A DNA stretch of 64,000 nt from Bacteroidota bacterium. GTDB lineage: Bacteria > Bacteroidota > Bacteroidia > M30B66. The stretch is from NCBI GenBank assembly GCA_027483445.1, contig JAIXUS010000052.1, positions 1-64,000 on the forward strand, in the 5' to 3' direction. Position numbers and translations under genes: made by a program. The notes under the pieces were generated by a model, which made no database searches, was not told where the DNA came from, and saw nothing but the letters and a program-made list of their open reading frames with translations. Positions 1 to 7,458 of this stretch are shown here, piece after piece; position 1 is the stretch's first letter, and each line of letters opens with the position of its first letter.

Positions 1-783
1 AAAAATGTAACTGGAAGCTGCGCGCCGGCCCCGGGAAATGCTGCGAGCCATGCGCAGGCGGGAATTCCGAACGGCTTAGAAAGACCACAAAATCCCACGC
101 GACCGTTTGTGTGTCTTTCCAGACGTTTGGAAGGGCGCGGGGAAGCTTAGCATTTCCCTAGACTTTTTGCGGTACTTTTTGGTCATGCAAAAAGTGCCAA
201 AACCTCGCTCGGCAGCATGTTCCGAAGCTATCCGTTAAGCGGCATTTGTAGTGCCGCTTGGAACATTGCTGAATTTTTAATTCAGCCAATTCAACGAGTA
301 ATCCAATTCATAGTAATAAATATCCGATAACACCTTTCAGAATAATTCTACGCACTCAAAATGAACCAAGAAGCCGCGCGCAGGCCGTTGGAAATGCTGC
401 GGGCCTTGCTTAGGCGGGATTTTCGAATGGCTTAGTAAGACCATAAAATTCCTCGCTCGGCAGCATGTTCCGAAGCTAGCCGTTAAGCGGCATTTGTAAT
501 GCCGCTTGGAACATTGCTGAATTTTTAATTCAGCCAATTCAACGAGTAATCCAATTCATAGAAATAAATACCCGATAACACCTTCAGAAGAACTCGATGC
601 CCTCAAAATGCAACGGGAAGCTTAGCATTTCCCTAGACTTTTTGCGGTACTTTTTGGTCATGCAAAAAGTGCCAAAACCCAAGACTTTCTATAATACTGG
701 TGGAGTAATGAATACTTTATGCTATGTAAAAGCCGTCAACCCATTGCATGGAATGACATTCGAACTCAATTTTATGCGTTAAT
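1..783. repeat. Gene-free repeat mosaic
   Basis: No credible gene lies here. Three sequence modules each occur twice. Module A is at 203-362 and 451-609. Module B is at 140-204 and 615-679 and is almost identical between copies. Module C is at about 14-110 and 370-457 and is more diverged. Module B holds a hairpin with 11-nt arms GGTACTTTTTG/CAAAAAGTGCC at 171-198 and 646-673. Module A holds a palindromic core GCGGCATTTG..TGCCGC at 232-265 and 480-513. That core recurs inverted at 57865-57898. The second hairpin lies just downstream of the minus-strand gene at 784 and could end its transcript. Short open frames here are fragments of the repeats. Confidence 0.85.
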
Positions 784-2877
784 TCATTTAACCACACGAG
801 TATTTTGGATTAACCCGCTTTTGAGTTCAACCCGCAAATTGTATATGCTGCTTGTTAATGAACTTAGGTTGAGTTCGTTGCTGCTTCCCGTGAGGACAAT
901 TCTTCCGCTAATGTCATAAAGTCTCCAACCTGAAATGGTGTCCTCAGCACGAATGAAAGTCAATCCGGCGCTGGGATTTGGGTATACGAGTAAAGGCTTC
1001 CCCTCTTTTTCTTTAAGGAAGGTCTCGTTTTGTGTCACCAGTCCACCGCTTCCCCGTCTCAAAATGGTTTGGTTTTGCCCCACCAGCCAGATGGCCGAAG
1101 TGTCTAAGGCATGCACGCCCCAGCCTGCGTAGGCGTACGGGAAAGTGAGGTCGGTCCAACTTTGGCCACGGTTGGTGGTGAAGCTCACATCGCAAGTGGC
1201 ATTGGTGAAGCTGCCCACGGCAAAACAAGTGCTGTCGTTGAGACAGTAAAAATCGAAGGGTGTTTGAAGGCAGGTTGCGCCGGCCGGTTCGAAAGTGCTT
1301 CCATTGGTGGTACGAAATACATCGCCTTCATTGTTAATCAGGTAGCCCGTGCTATCGTTCAGAAACCACAATTGAGCCGGTGTGCCTAAGCCACTTCCGC
1401 TCAGCTGTATGAAACTGTTTCCTCCATTCACAGTTTTTCTAATAACACTAAAGGCATCCACAACATAACCCACGTTGGCCGATGGGAAATGCAGCTCGAG
1501 TAAATCCTGATTGGCGCCGCTGATGGGTATTGCACTGAAACTGGTTCCACCATTGGTGCTTTTCCAAAGTTTTCCGGCATTGCCGCAAGCATATCCTACC
1601 GAAGCAGTTGGAAAATGAATGGCGCGGATCGGGCCGTTGGCATCGAGGGTTTGCGTACTGAAACTGCTCCCGCCATTGGTGGTGGTGATGATTTGTCCGT
1701 CGTCGTTACTAATCAACACTTTACTGGCGCTAAACACGGCCATATCCGTAATCACATCATAATAGGGCGCTGCCGATTGCAATTGCCAGGTAGTGCCTCC
1801 ATTGCCGGTTTTGAGGATTTTACCCTCATCGCCGCCTACCCAGCCTTGGTTCGCATTGAGCATCTTGACGCGCCGAAAAGTGGAAATGCCCGCTTGCGGA
1901 TTGGCATCCGTAAAGTTGGCTCCATAATCACTGCTGATGCGAATGCCTCCGGTAAGATTTCCAACCACCGCATTGCCTTCCGGAGAGAGCGCTCCACTGC
2001 GTAGGTTTCCCAGGTTAAAGGTGGATGACCAGGTAGTTCCACCATTGATTGTTCGGTAAACATATCCGCCCGCTATGGCCATCCCCCGCAGGGAATCGGC
2101 AAAATCGATGGAGCGGATGAACTCCGAAAGTTGAGGGTTGCTCTGCTGACTCCAGTTTTCGCCGCCATTGGTGGTTCTGAAAATCGCATTGCCGTTGGCT
2201 CCGGCGAATCCAAGGGTGTCGTTGAGGAAATGGATCGCGTAGCAAGCAGTGAAGAAATACCCGAAATTCTGACTCCACGTGAGTCCTCCGTTTGTGGTTT
2301 TGTACATGCCGAACGTGGAAGTGCGGCCTATAAAGCCGGTATCAGGACTGGTAAACCACACCGAGCGAAGGTTCCCGTTGATGGAAGAATTGGAAATGTC
2401 GGTCCAGGTATTTCCTGCGTCATCCGTGCGTAGCACTTTGCCAATATTCCCCACAATATAGCCTACACTGTCGGTAGGAAATTGCATGTCGTACACGCTT
2501 AGCGTTGGGTTAGAGTAGGTGAGTGCCCAGGTATCGCCACCATCGAGGGTTCGGTAGAGTTCAAGATTGGAGTTGTCGAAACTACCGGCCACCAGAATAT
2601 CTTCGGAATTAAAAACCCACACCGCCCGGAGATTCTTCAGGATTTTTTGCTGGTGCATCGTCCAGGTTTGGCCATTGTCATAGCTCATCAACAGCATGCC
2701 CTGATCGCCAACGGCAATAAAGGTTTCGTCGGCAACATGCTTCACTTCATTTAAGCTATGTCCTCCGTACTGCGGGTATTGCCAGGTGAAGTCGGTGAAA
2801 TTTTGGGCTTGCAAACCGAGTGCGCACACCAACATCATGACTACCAATTCCAACTTGAAGGAGTATGATTTAACCAT
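784..2877 (-). CDS. Secreted YCF48/BNR-repeat protein with T9SS type A sorting domain
   Basis: The 697-residue protein begins with a signal peptide ending near LQAQ at about residue 25. The body is a chain of sequences such as RTTNGGENW, RTINGGTTW and KTGNGGTTW. These are Asp-box (BNR/sialidase-like) turns of the YCF48/photosystem stability factor-like beta-propeller type. The last ~75 residues begin with VYPNPSAG and contain YDISGR and a final basic VVK, which is a type A T9SS C-terminal sorting domain. The protein should cross the outer membrane by T9SS and be released or attached at the surface. The propeller suggests ligand or structural binding rather than catalysis; no sialidase active site was identified. 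It lies 47 nt downstream of three tonB-like genes on the same strand and may be the last gene of that operon. Confidence 0.9.
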   Translation of the reverse strand: MVKSYSFKLELVVMMLVCALGLQAQNFTDFTWQYPQYGGHSLNEVKHVADETFIAVGDQGMLLMSYDNGQTWTMHQQKILKNLRAVWVFNSEDILVAGSFDNSNLELYRTLDGGDTWALTYSNPTLSVYDMQFPTDSVGYIVGNIGKVLRTDDAGNTWTDISNSSINGNLRSVWFTSPDTGFIGRTSTFGMYKTTNGGLTWSQNFGYFFTACYAIHFLNDTLGFAGANGNAIFRTTNGGENWSQQSNPQLSEFIRSIDFADSLRGMAIAGGYVYRTINGGTTWSSTFNLGNLRSGALSPEGNAVVGNLTGGIRISSDYGANFTDANPQAGISTFRRVKMLNANQGWVGGDEGKILKTGNGGTTWQLQSAAPYYDVITDMAVFSASKVLISNDDGQIITTTNGGSSFSTQTLDANGPIRAIHFPTASVGYACGNAGKLWKSTNGGTSFSAIPISGANQDLLELHFPSANVGYVVDAFSVIRKTVNGGNSFIQLSGSGLGTPAQLWFLNDSTGYLINNEGDVFRTTNGSTFEPAGATCLQTPFDFYCLNDSTCFAVGSFTNATCDVSFTTNRGQSWTDLTFPYAYAGWGVHALDTSAIWLVGQNQTILRRGSGGLVTQNETFLKEKEGKPLLVYPNPSAGLTFIRAEDTISGWRLYDISGRIVLTGSSNELNLSSLTSSIYNLRVELKSGLIQNTRVVK

Positions 2878-2924
2878 CTTTTCTGTTTTTGAGAATTTGT
2901 TGGTTTGCGGAAATGTGGACGCTT

Positions 2925-3380
2925 TTATTGGAGCTTAAACCTTATGGGTAAAGTGTAATACATCGGCACGGCTTTTCCTTTTGTCTGGGCTGGAATCCAG
3001 TCGGGCATCAGTTTTACAATTCGGATTGCCTCATTGGATAGCATGGGGTGTGGACTTCTCAGTACCTCCACCTTGCCCAATTTCCCATTCGAGTGGATAA
3101 TGAACTTCACAAATACATTTCCTTCGATTCCCTGCTCTACCATTTCCTGAGGGTATTTCAGGGTTTTGAAGTAAAATTCCTGCAATTTTCCCGCACCGCC
3201 CGGAAAGCTGGGTGGGATTTCTGCAACAGTAAAAATAGAGTCCTGGATTGTTGAGGGTGCCGTTTCAGAAATTACCGGTGCAGTGCTGATGTATTCGTGT
3301 GGAATAGAATAATTCTGCTCGTGTCCCTGAGCAATGCCGCAAATGGGCGAGAGGAGAAGAGGAAGGAGGCGTTTTTTCAT
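2925..3380 (-). CDS. TonB C-terminal-domain protein, copy 1 of 3
   Basis: 151 residues. A short N-terminal hydrophobic signal (MKKRLLPLLLSPICGIAQG) is followed by a ~35-residue linker and then a TonB C-terminal domain. Diagnostic segments are FPGG, LKYPQEM, GIEGNVFVKF and LRSPHPMLSNEAIRIVKLMP. The fold normally contacts TonB boxes of outer-membrane receptors. Canonical TonB has an uncleaved membrane anchor and a long Pro-rich spacer; here the spacer is very short and the N-terminus could be a cleavable signal peptide, so energy transduction is uncertain. It is 7 nt downstream of a paralogue, which implies co-transcription. Confidence 0.85.
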   Translation of the reverse strand: MKKRLLPLLLSPICGIAQGHEQNYSIPHEYISTAPVISETAPSTIQDSIFTVAEIPPSFPGGAGKLQEFYFKTLKYPQEMVEQGIEGNVFVKFIIHSNGKLGKVEVLRSPHPMLSNEAIRIVKLMPDWIPAQTKGKAVPMYYTLPIRFKLQ

Positions 3381-3387
3381 TCAAAAA

Positions 3388-3822
3388 TTATCGGCTATTG
3401 TTGTGTTCAGGAAAGCTTGGAGGCAAGATAAATCGTATGGGTAGATTAAACCGAACCGGCACATTAATCCCGTTTTGCGAGCCGGGAATCCAATCCGGAC
3501 TTTTCTTGAGAATGCGAAGGGCTTCCTTGCTCAATTCCGGGTTAGGGCTTCGTAACACATTAAAATCGCTCAGTTTGCCATTTTCACGCACCACAAACTG
3601 AACATAAACTTTTCCTTCAATACCTTCTATTTTACACAGTTCAGGGTAACGCATTTCAGTGCTTAAGAATTTTTGGAGGGCCGCTTCTCCACCGGGGAAT
3701 TGCGGCATGCGTTCTACGACTGTATAAACAGATTCTTCAACAACAGTGTCGATTATATCGGTTTGTGCGAATGCAAAGTTGTATGAAAGAAGAAGAAGGA
3801 CATGAATGAGGAGCACGCGCAT
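3388..3822 (-). CDS. TonB C-terminal-domain protein, copy 2 of 3
   Basis: 144 residues. The N-terminal MRVLLIHVLLLLSYNFAFAQ looks like a Sec signal peptide cleaved after FAFA. About 25 residues separate it from the TonB domain, which starts at MPQFPGGEAALQKFL and contains MRYPELCK, GKVYVQFVV, LRSPNPELSKEALRILKKSP and a final LPIRFILP. It is clearly paralogous to the genes on both sides, with gaps of 9 nt upstream and 7 nt downstream. If cleaved, the product would be a soluble periplasmic TonB fold rather than an inner-membrane energy transducer. Confidence 0.85.
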   Translation of the reverse strand: MRVLLIHVLLLLSYNFAFAQTDIIDTVVEESVYTVVERMPQFPGGEAALQKFLSTEMRYPELCKIEGIEGKVYVQFVVRENGKLSDFNVLRSPNPELSKEALRILKKSPDWIPGSQNGINVPVRFNLPIRFILPPSFPEHNNSR

Positions 3823-3831
3823 GATTCAGGT

Positions 3832-4536
3832 TTATTGGCAATAAGATTCCATTTTCTTTCGAACGCTGCGTGATCTTTTGTTTTCCGGAATGGTGGAAAT
3901 GGTTTCGCAGGCCAGTTTATCGTCGCCCAGCGCAGCCAGGCAGTCGGCTTCCATTTCGAGATTTTTAATTGTAGGTTGACCGGCTTCCTTAAGTTTGATA
4001 AGGTGATACAAACAATCTTTGTAAACCTTGTCTTTATAGGCCTTTTCGGCCCTTTCGGTGTGGATTTTCAGTTGTTTTGAAGTGAGTCCGCCAGTTTTTT
4101 CTGACAACGAAGGTTCATCGTCTTTGGGAAATGTAAATCGAATAGGGAGCGTCATTTTGGCACGAACAGCCTTACCATTCATGTATCCAGGTTTCCAGTT
4201 TGGCATTTTACCGACTACCCTCAAGGCTTCGTCGCTCATGCTTTGGTGTGGCGACTTTAATATCGTTTGATCACTAATGCTGCCGTCGGTATTCACAACA
4301 AAAGTAACATACACCACACCACTAATTTTCTCTTTTCTGGCTTCGTTTGGGTATTTCAGATTCTTAAGCAGAAAGGCATACATAGCTTCCTGCCCGCCGG
4401 GAAACTCAGGCATAATTTCAACCCTATAATTTGCGCTAGTGTCGGGCGCCGTACGTGAAGATTGCTGAGACCACAATGGCTGAAAGAATAAGCCCAGGCT
4501 GAGAATGGTGAGGGCTGTGAGTAAGCTGTTTTTCAC
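3832..4536 (-). CDS. TonB C-terminal-domain protein with helical C-terminal extension, copy 3 of 3
   Basis: 234 residues and first gene of the minus-strand run. A signal peptide (ending LWSQQ, about residue 25) precedes a TonB C-terminal domain at about residues 38-135 (EFPGGQEAMYAFL, LKYPNEARKEKISG, LKSPHQSMSDEALRVVGKMP). Unlike its two neighbours it continues for about 95 residues of charged helix with repeated Lys/Glu and alanine pairs (HTERAEKAYKDKVY, ADCLAALGDDKLACETI). This suggests a TPR-like pair or a coiled coil. A sequence TACATTTA upstream on the minus strand resembles a Bacteroidota -7 box. Function is inferred only from the fold. Confidence 0.82.
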   Translation of the reverse strand: MKNSLLTALTILSLGLFFQPLWSQQSSRTAPDTSANYRVEIMPEFPGGQEAMYAFLLKNLKYPNEARKEKISGVVYVTFVVNTDGSISDQTILKSPHQSMSDEALRVVGKMPNWKPGYMNGKAVRAKMTLPIRFTFPKDDEPSLSEKTGGLTSKQLKIHTERAEKAYKDKVYKDCLYHLIKLKEAGQPTIKNLEMEADCLAALGDDKLACETISTIPENKRSRSVRKKMESYCQ

Positions 4537-4621
4537 AATATGAATTTGGGTTAAATGTAGTGAATGGTTTTGTTACAGTTTTGCCCGGATTCTCGATTGC
4601 TGGGTTTGGTTAATATGTTCC

Positions 4622-4669
4622 TGAGCTGTTGAGCCCCTGCAATCGCACTCCAGGGTTGAGATTTTTTTT
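4622..4669 (+). repeat. Solo diverged copy of the 120-bp repeat core
   Basis: This segment contains GAGCTGTT, CCCCTGCAATCGCACTCC and a T-rich tail. It matches the core of the five-copy tandem repeat at 5629-6240 and lies about 1 kb away on the same strand. It sits between the tonB-like genes and the Abi-like gene. Confidence 0.7.
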
Positions 4670-4742
4670 ACTGGTATTCAGCCATCTAAGCAGAGTACTT
4701 AACATCGTATTGGAAGGAAAGTATGGCTTCACGATTACAATT

Positions 4743-5426
4743 TTAAATTGCATCAATTTGATCACAGACTGTATGAATATGGTCAATTCCATACAGTAGT
4801 TTCCCCTCGTCTATAGTCATCCATTGGAATAGCTGTAAAATCAGCCCATAATGTTGGCGTGCGTAAGTCGTTCCTTTTACGGGTTTACCCGGCACAAAGC
4901 AAATAGGCTCGTGATGTGCAATTCGATTGCGCAAATTGTTTATTTGCGCTAACTGATTGAAAACAAAGGTTTGATTATACTGCATGGCTGCAGTGCTTGT
5001 AGGTTTGGCTGGGAAAATTCGAAGAAGTGTTTTACCTGTTGCTGCAAATTGATTAGGCGCAAACATGTAACGCCAAAATCCGAAACCCAGTTCTGCAACA
5101 AGTTTGTTGTGTGTGTAAAGGTGGTTTAGCTTGTGTAATGCATCATTGATATTATCTCGGGTCAAGCGGCAATGCCTGTTGTTAAAGATTCCTCCATCAG
5201 CAGCACCATTGCGCAACCAGTCATTTCCAAGGGTTTGATTAAGCTGATTGTCTATGGTATTTCGCAAAGCAATTTCAAAGCAACTGATAACTGTAAATAG
5301 TTCCTGAGAAAGTAGCAGGTTCTTGCGATAAAGGGTCATAGCTTTCTTGCTATTGCCATTACATGCCGTTCGATAGCGACTCATTCTGGCCGGCGTCATT
5401 ATCTTTTCAAAGTCTTGAAATTTCAT
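4743..5426 (-). CDS. Abi-like protein with HEPN RNase motif
   Basis: 227 residues, largely helical, no signal peptide or membrane segment. Near the N-terminus ISCFEIALRNTIDNQL matches the Abi-like (AbiD/AbiF, Abi_2) family signature. Residues 166-171 read RNRIAH and are followed by HEP, which is the HEPN ribonuclease motif R-N-x3-H. Family members are abortive-infection or toxin-type proteins thought to cut RNA when phage infect. No antitoxin-sized partner gene is adjacent: upstream there is only ~200 bp and then the tandem repeats, and downstream are tonB-like genes. It therefore looks like a solitary defence gene. A housekeeping role cannot be excluded. Confidence 0.8.
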   Translation of the reverse strand: MKFQDFEKIMTPARMSRYRTACNGNSKKAMTLYRKNLLLSQELFTVISCFEIALRNTIDNQLNQTLGNDWLRNGAADGGIFNNRHCRLTRDNINDALHKLNHLYTHNKLVAELGFGFWRYMFAPNQFAATGKTLLRIFPAKPTSTAAMQYNQTFVFNQLAQINNLRNRIAHHEPICFVPGKPVKGTTYARQHYGLILQLFQWMTIDEGKLLYGIDHIHTVCDQIDAI

Positions 5427-5628
5427 CCTTAACTTTTATTTGCTTGTGCAGTTTAAATATACGTATCTTTACATCACCTTATTCCCGGTAGTCCCTGAAG
5501 CAATTCAAACTGCCGGGTTTCGTTTTTTATAAGGGTTTCCCATTCTTCAGTTATTATTGGAAATATGAAAATTAGAGGTAAGCAGCATTGACCGTAACTA
5601 CTACTTCAAGTGAGCTTGTTGGGAAACG
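5427..5628. other. Short intergenic, promoter side of Abi-like gene
   Basis: About 200 bp of AT-rich sequence between the Abi-like gene start and the tandem repeat array. It contains CCCGGTAGTCCCTGAAG..CTGCCGGG, a possible hairpin. No gene is seen. Confidence 0.5.
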
Positions 5629-6240
5629 GGATTATTTCATGATCCCTGAATGGGGGAGCTGTTCAACCCATGCAATCGCACTCCTACGGAGTTCGATTTT
5701 TATTTTACTCCTACTCACCGCTTCAAGCAAGCTTGGCGGTTTGGGTTGGGATTATTTCATGATCCCTTGAGGGGGGAGCTGTTCAACCCATGCAATCGCA
5801 CTCCTACGGAGTCCGATTTTTATTTTTAGCCCACGCGAAGCTTCAAGCAAGCTTGGGTTTTTGGGCGGGATTATTACATGATCCCATGGGGGAGGAGCTG
5901 TTCAACCCATGCAATCGAACTCCTACGGAGTCCGATTTTTATTTTAAGCCCACGCGCCGCTTCAAGCAAGCTTGGCTTCTGGTGGCGGGATTATTTCATG
6001 ATCCCTGAATGGGGGAGCTGTTCAACCCATGCAATCGCACTCCTACGGAGTTCGATTTTTATTTTAAGCCCACGCGCCGCTTCAAGCAAGCTTGGCTGTT
6101 GGTGGCGGGATTATTTCATGATCCCTTGAGGGGGGAGCTGTTCAACCCCTGCAATCGCACTCCTACGGAGTTCGATTTTTATTTTAAGCCCACGCGCAGC
6201 TTCAAGCAAGCTTGGCTGCGCGTGGGCTTAAAATAAAAAA
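5629..6240 (+). repeat. Tandem array of five ~120-bp repeats ending in a 25-bp inverted repeat
   Basis: Units begin with GATCCC at 5641, 5761, 5880, 6000 and 6120, so the period is 119-120 bp. Each has GAGCTGTTCAACCC, TGCAATCGCACTCC, TACGGAG and a T-rich stretch, then AAGCCCACGCG and TTCAAGCAAGCTTGG. The last unit is capped: 6176-6200 is perfectly complementary to 6215-6239, giving a 25-bp stem with a 14-nt loop. The array lies immediately downstream of the minus-strand tRNA-Ser terminator. Open frames through it are just the repeat read in phase, since the period is divisible by three. It is not a CRISPR array because there are no unique spacers. Confidence 0.9.
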
Positions 6241-6259
6241 ACCGGCTGAGGCCGGTTTT
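6238..6259 (-). terminator. Terminator of tRNA-Ser
   Basis: Perfect 9-bp palindrome AAAACCGGC/GCCGGTTTT with a TGAG loop. On the minus strand it is followed by a T-rich run. It lies 8 nt after the encoded CCA of tRNA-Ser. Confidence 0.85.
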
Positions 6260-6267
6260 GCATGGGT

Positions 6268-6355
<88 letters not shown>

Positions 6356-6412
6356 GGGGGCAAAAGTAGTAAAGTGAATCATTTCACAAAAAAAAAGATT
6401 GGATTTCTTTGG

Positions 6413-6420
6413 TAGATTTG
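6413..6420 (+). promoter_or_regulatory. -7 box TAGATTTG for the 6437 gene
   Basis: Matches the Bacteroidota -7 consensus TAnnTTTG, 16 nt before the ATG at 6437. Confidence 0.6.
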
Positions 6421-6436
6421 CCCGAACAAGCTCGAA

Positions 6437-7339
6437 ATGACGGTCTTTCGCCATTTTTTTTTCGCTATTGCCCTGTTTTGCCACTGCACTATTTCGGCGC
6501 AGCGCGATAGCCTTCAATGGCAACGGAAGTCGCAAGTGTATTGGTATTCAGGAGTTTCCCTCGCTTACCTAAGCAGTATGTCGCTGCTGTACCAAACATG
6601 GTATGCTCCATACAATACTGGGAAGTTTCATTTTTTCAACGACAATGCCCAATGGGGCGGAATGGATAAGATTGGACACTTCACAACAACATGGTGGATG
6701 GCTGATTTCATCCGCAGCTCTGCTGCAATCTCCGGAATGAAAAAAGAACAAGCCCTAAAACTTGGCCTGTTGGTTCCCTTCGTTTACTCGAGCACCATCG
6801 AAGTTTTTGATGGATTTTCGGAAGGCTGGGGTTTTTCTGCGGGCGATTTTATCTCCAACATCGGTGGAATTGGCTTCAGCTACCTTCAATACAGATACCC
6901 TGTGCTTAATGAGGCCTCCATTCGGTATAGTTACACCAATGATGCATGGCCATCTCTCCGACCAAATATCCTCGGCAATTCAACACCCGAGCGTATGCTT
7001 AAAAACTACAATGGACAAGCCTATTGGTTGAGTTTTCCGGTGAAATGGATGATCCCTTCCTCTCCACCGTGGCTGCTGCTTTCTGCCGGGTATAGTATCG
7101 ACGGCTACCTTGGAGGAAGTAGTAATGTTTACTTTGAAAAGCAGCAATGGATAAATTATAGTCACGTGCAGCGGAATCCAGAGATATTTCTCTCTCTAGA
7201 TATCGACTTACAGAAAATTCCAATTCAAGGAAAGGGATGGAAACTCTTTACGCAACTCTTTCGCTGGGTGAAAATTCCAGCTCCCACGCTGGCTTTCTGC
7301 CCGAACAAGGGAATTCAACTGCATCCTTTGCGTTGGTGA
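6437..7339 (+). CDS. DUF2279 / YfiM-like protein
   Basis: 300 residues with an N-terminal signal segment (ending ISAQ, about residue 21). The middle has the DUF2279 pattern: MDKIGHFTTTWW, then ALKLGLLVPFVYSSTIEVFDGFS, GWGFSAGDFISNIGG, and several short hydrophobic stretches. The family is a predicted envelope protein (YfiM is called a periplasmic lipoprotein in enterics) of unknown function. No lipobox Cys is seen here. The start fits a -7 box 16 nt upstream. It is monocistronic, divergent from tRNA-Ser and 50 bp before the next possible frame. Confidence 0.8.
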   Translation: MTVFRHFFFAIALFCHCTISAQRDSLQWQRKSQVYWYSGVSLAYLSSMSLLYQTWYAPYNTGKFHFFNDNAQWGGMDKIGHFTTTWWMADFIRSSAAISGMKKEQALKLGLLVPFVYSSTIEVFDGFSEGWGFSAGDFISNIGGIGFSYLQYRYPVLNEASIRYSYTNDAWPSLRPNILGNSTPERMLKNYNGQAYWLSFPVKWMIPSSPPWLLLSAGYSIDGYLGGSSNVYFEKQQWINYSHVQRNPEIFLSLDIDLQKIPIQGKGWKLFTQLFRWVKIPAPTLAFCPNKGIQLHPLRW

Positions 7340-7420
7340 GTAAACCCTTTTTCACAATGTACCTAACAGCATCTTGTTCGTGACTTAGTATGAAGCCTAC
7401 TTCAATTGAAAATGTTTCGC

Positions 7421-7428
7421 TACATTTG
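7421..7428 (+). promoter_or_regulatory. -7 box TACATTTG for the type B T9SS protein
   Basis: TACATTTG lies 30 nt before the ATG at 7459. It falls inside the longer open frame that begins at 7390 and so argues for the downstream start. Confidence 0.6.
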
Positions 7429-7458
7429 TTGAGTTTCAGTGTGCCGTTGAACCTGACC

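Noticed and set aside
4610-4792. 60-codon minus-strand frame
   Set aside because: Overlaps the 3' end of the Abi-like gene and part of a repeat copy; no motif.
5588-6236. Several 60-83-codon open frames on the plus strand
   Set aside because: They are the ~120-bp tandem repeat read in phase; the period is divisible by three and the peptides just repeat.
5641-6240. Possible CRISPR array
   Set aside because: Units are ~120 bp with no unique spacers and no cas genes nearby.
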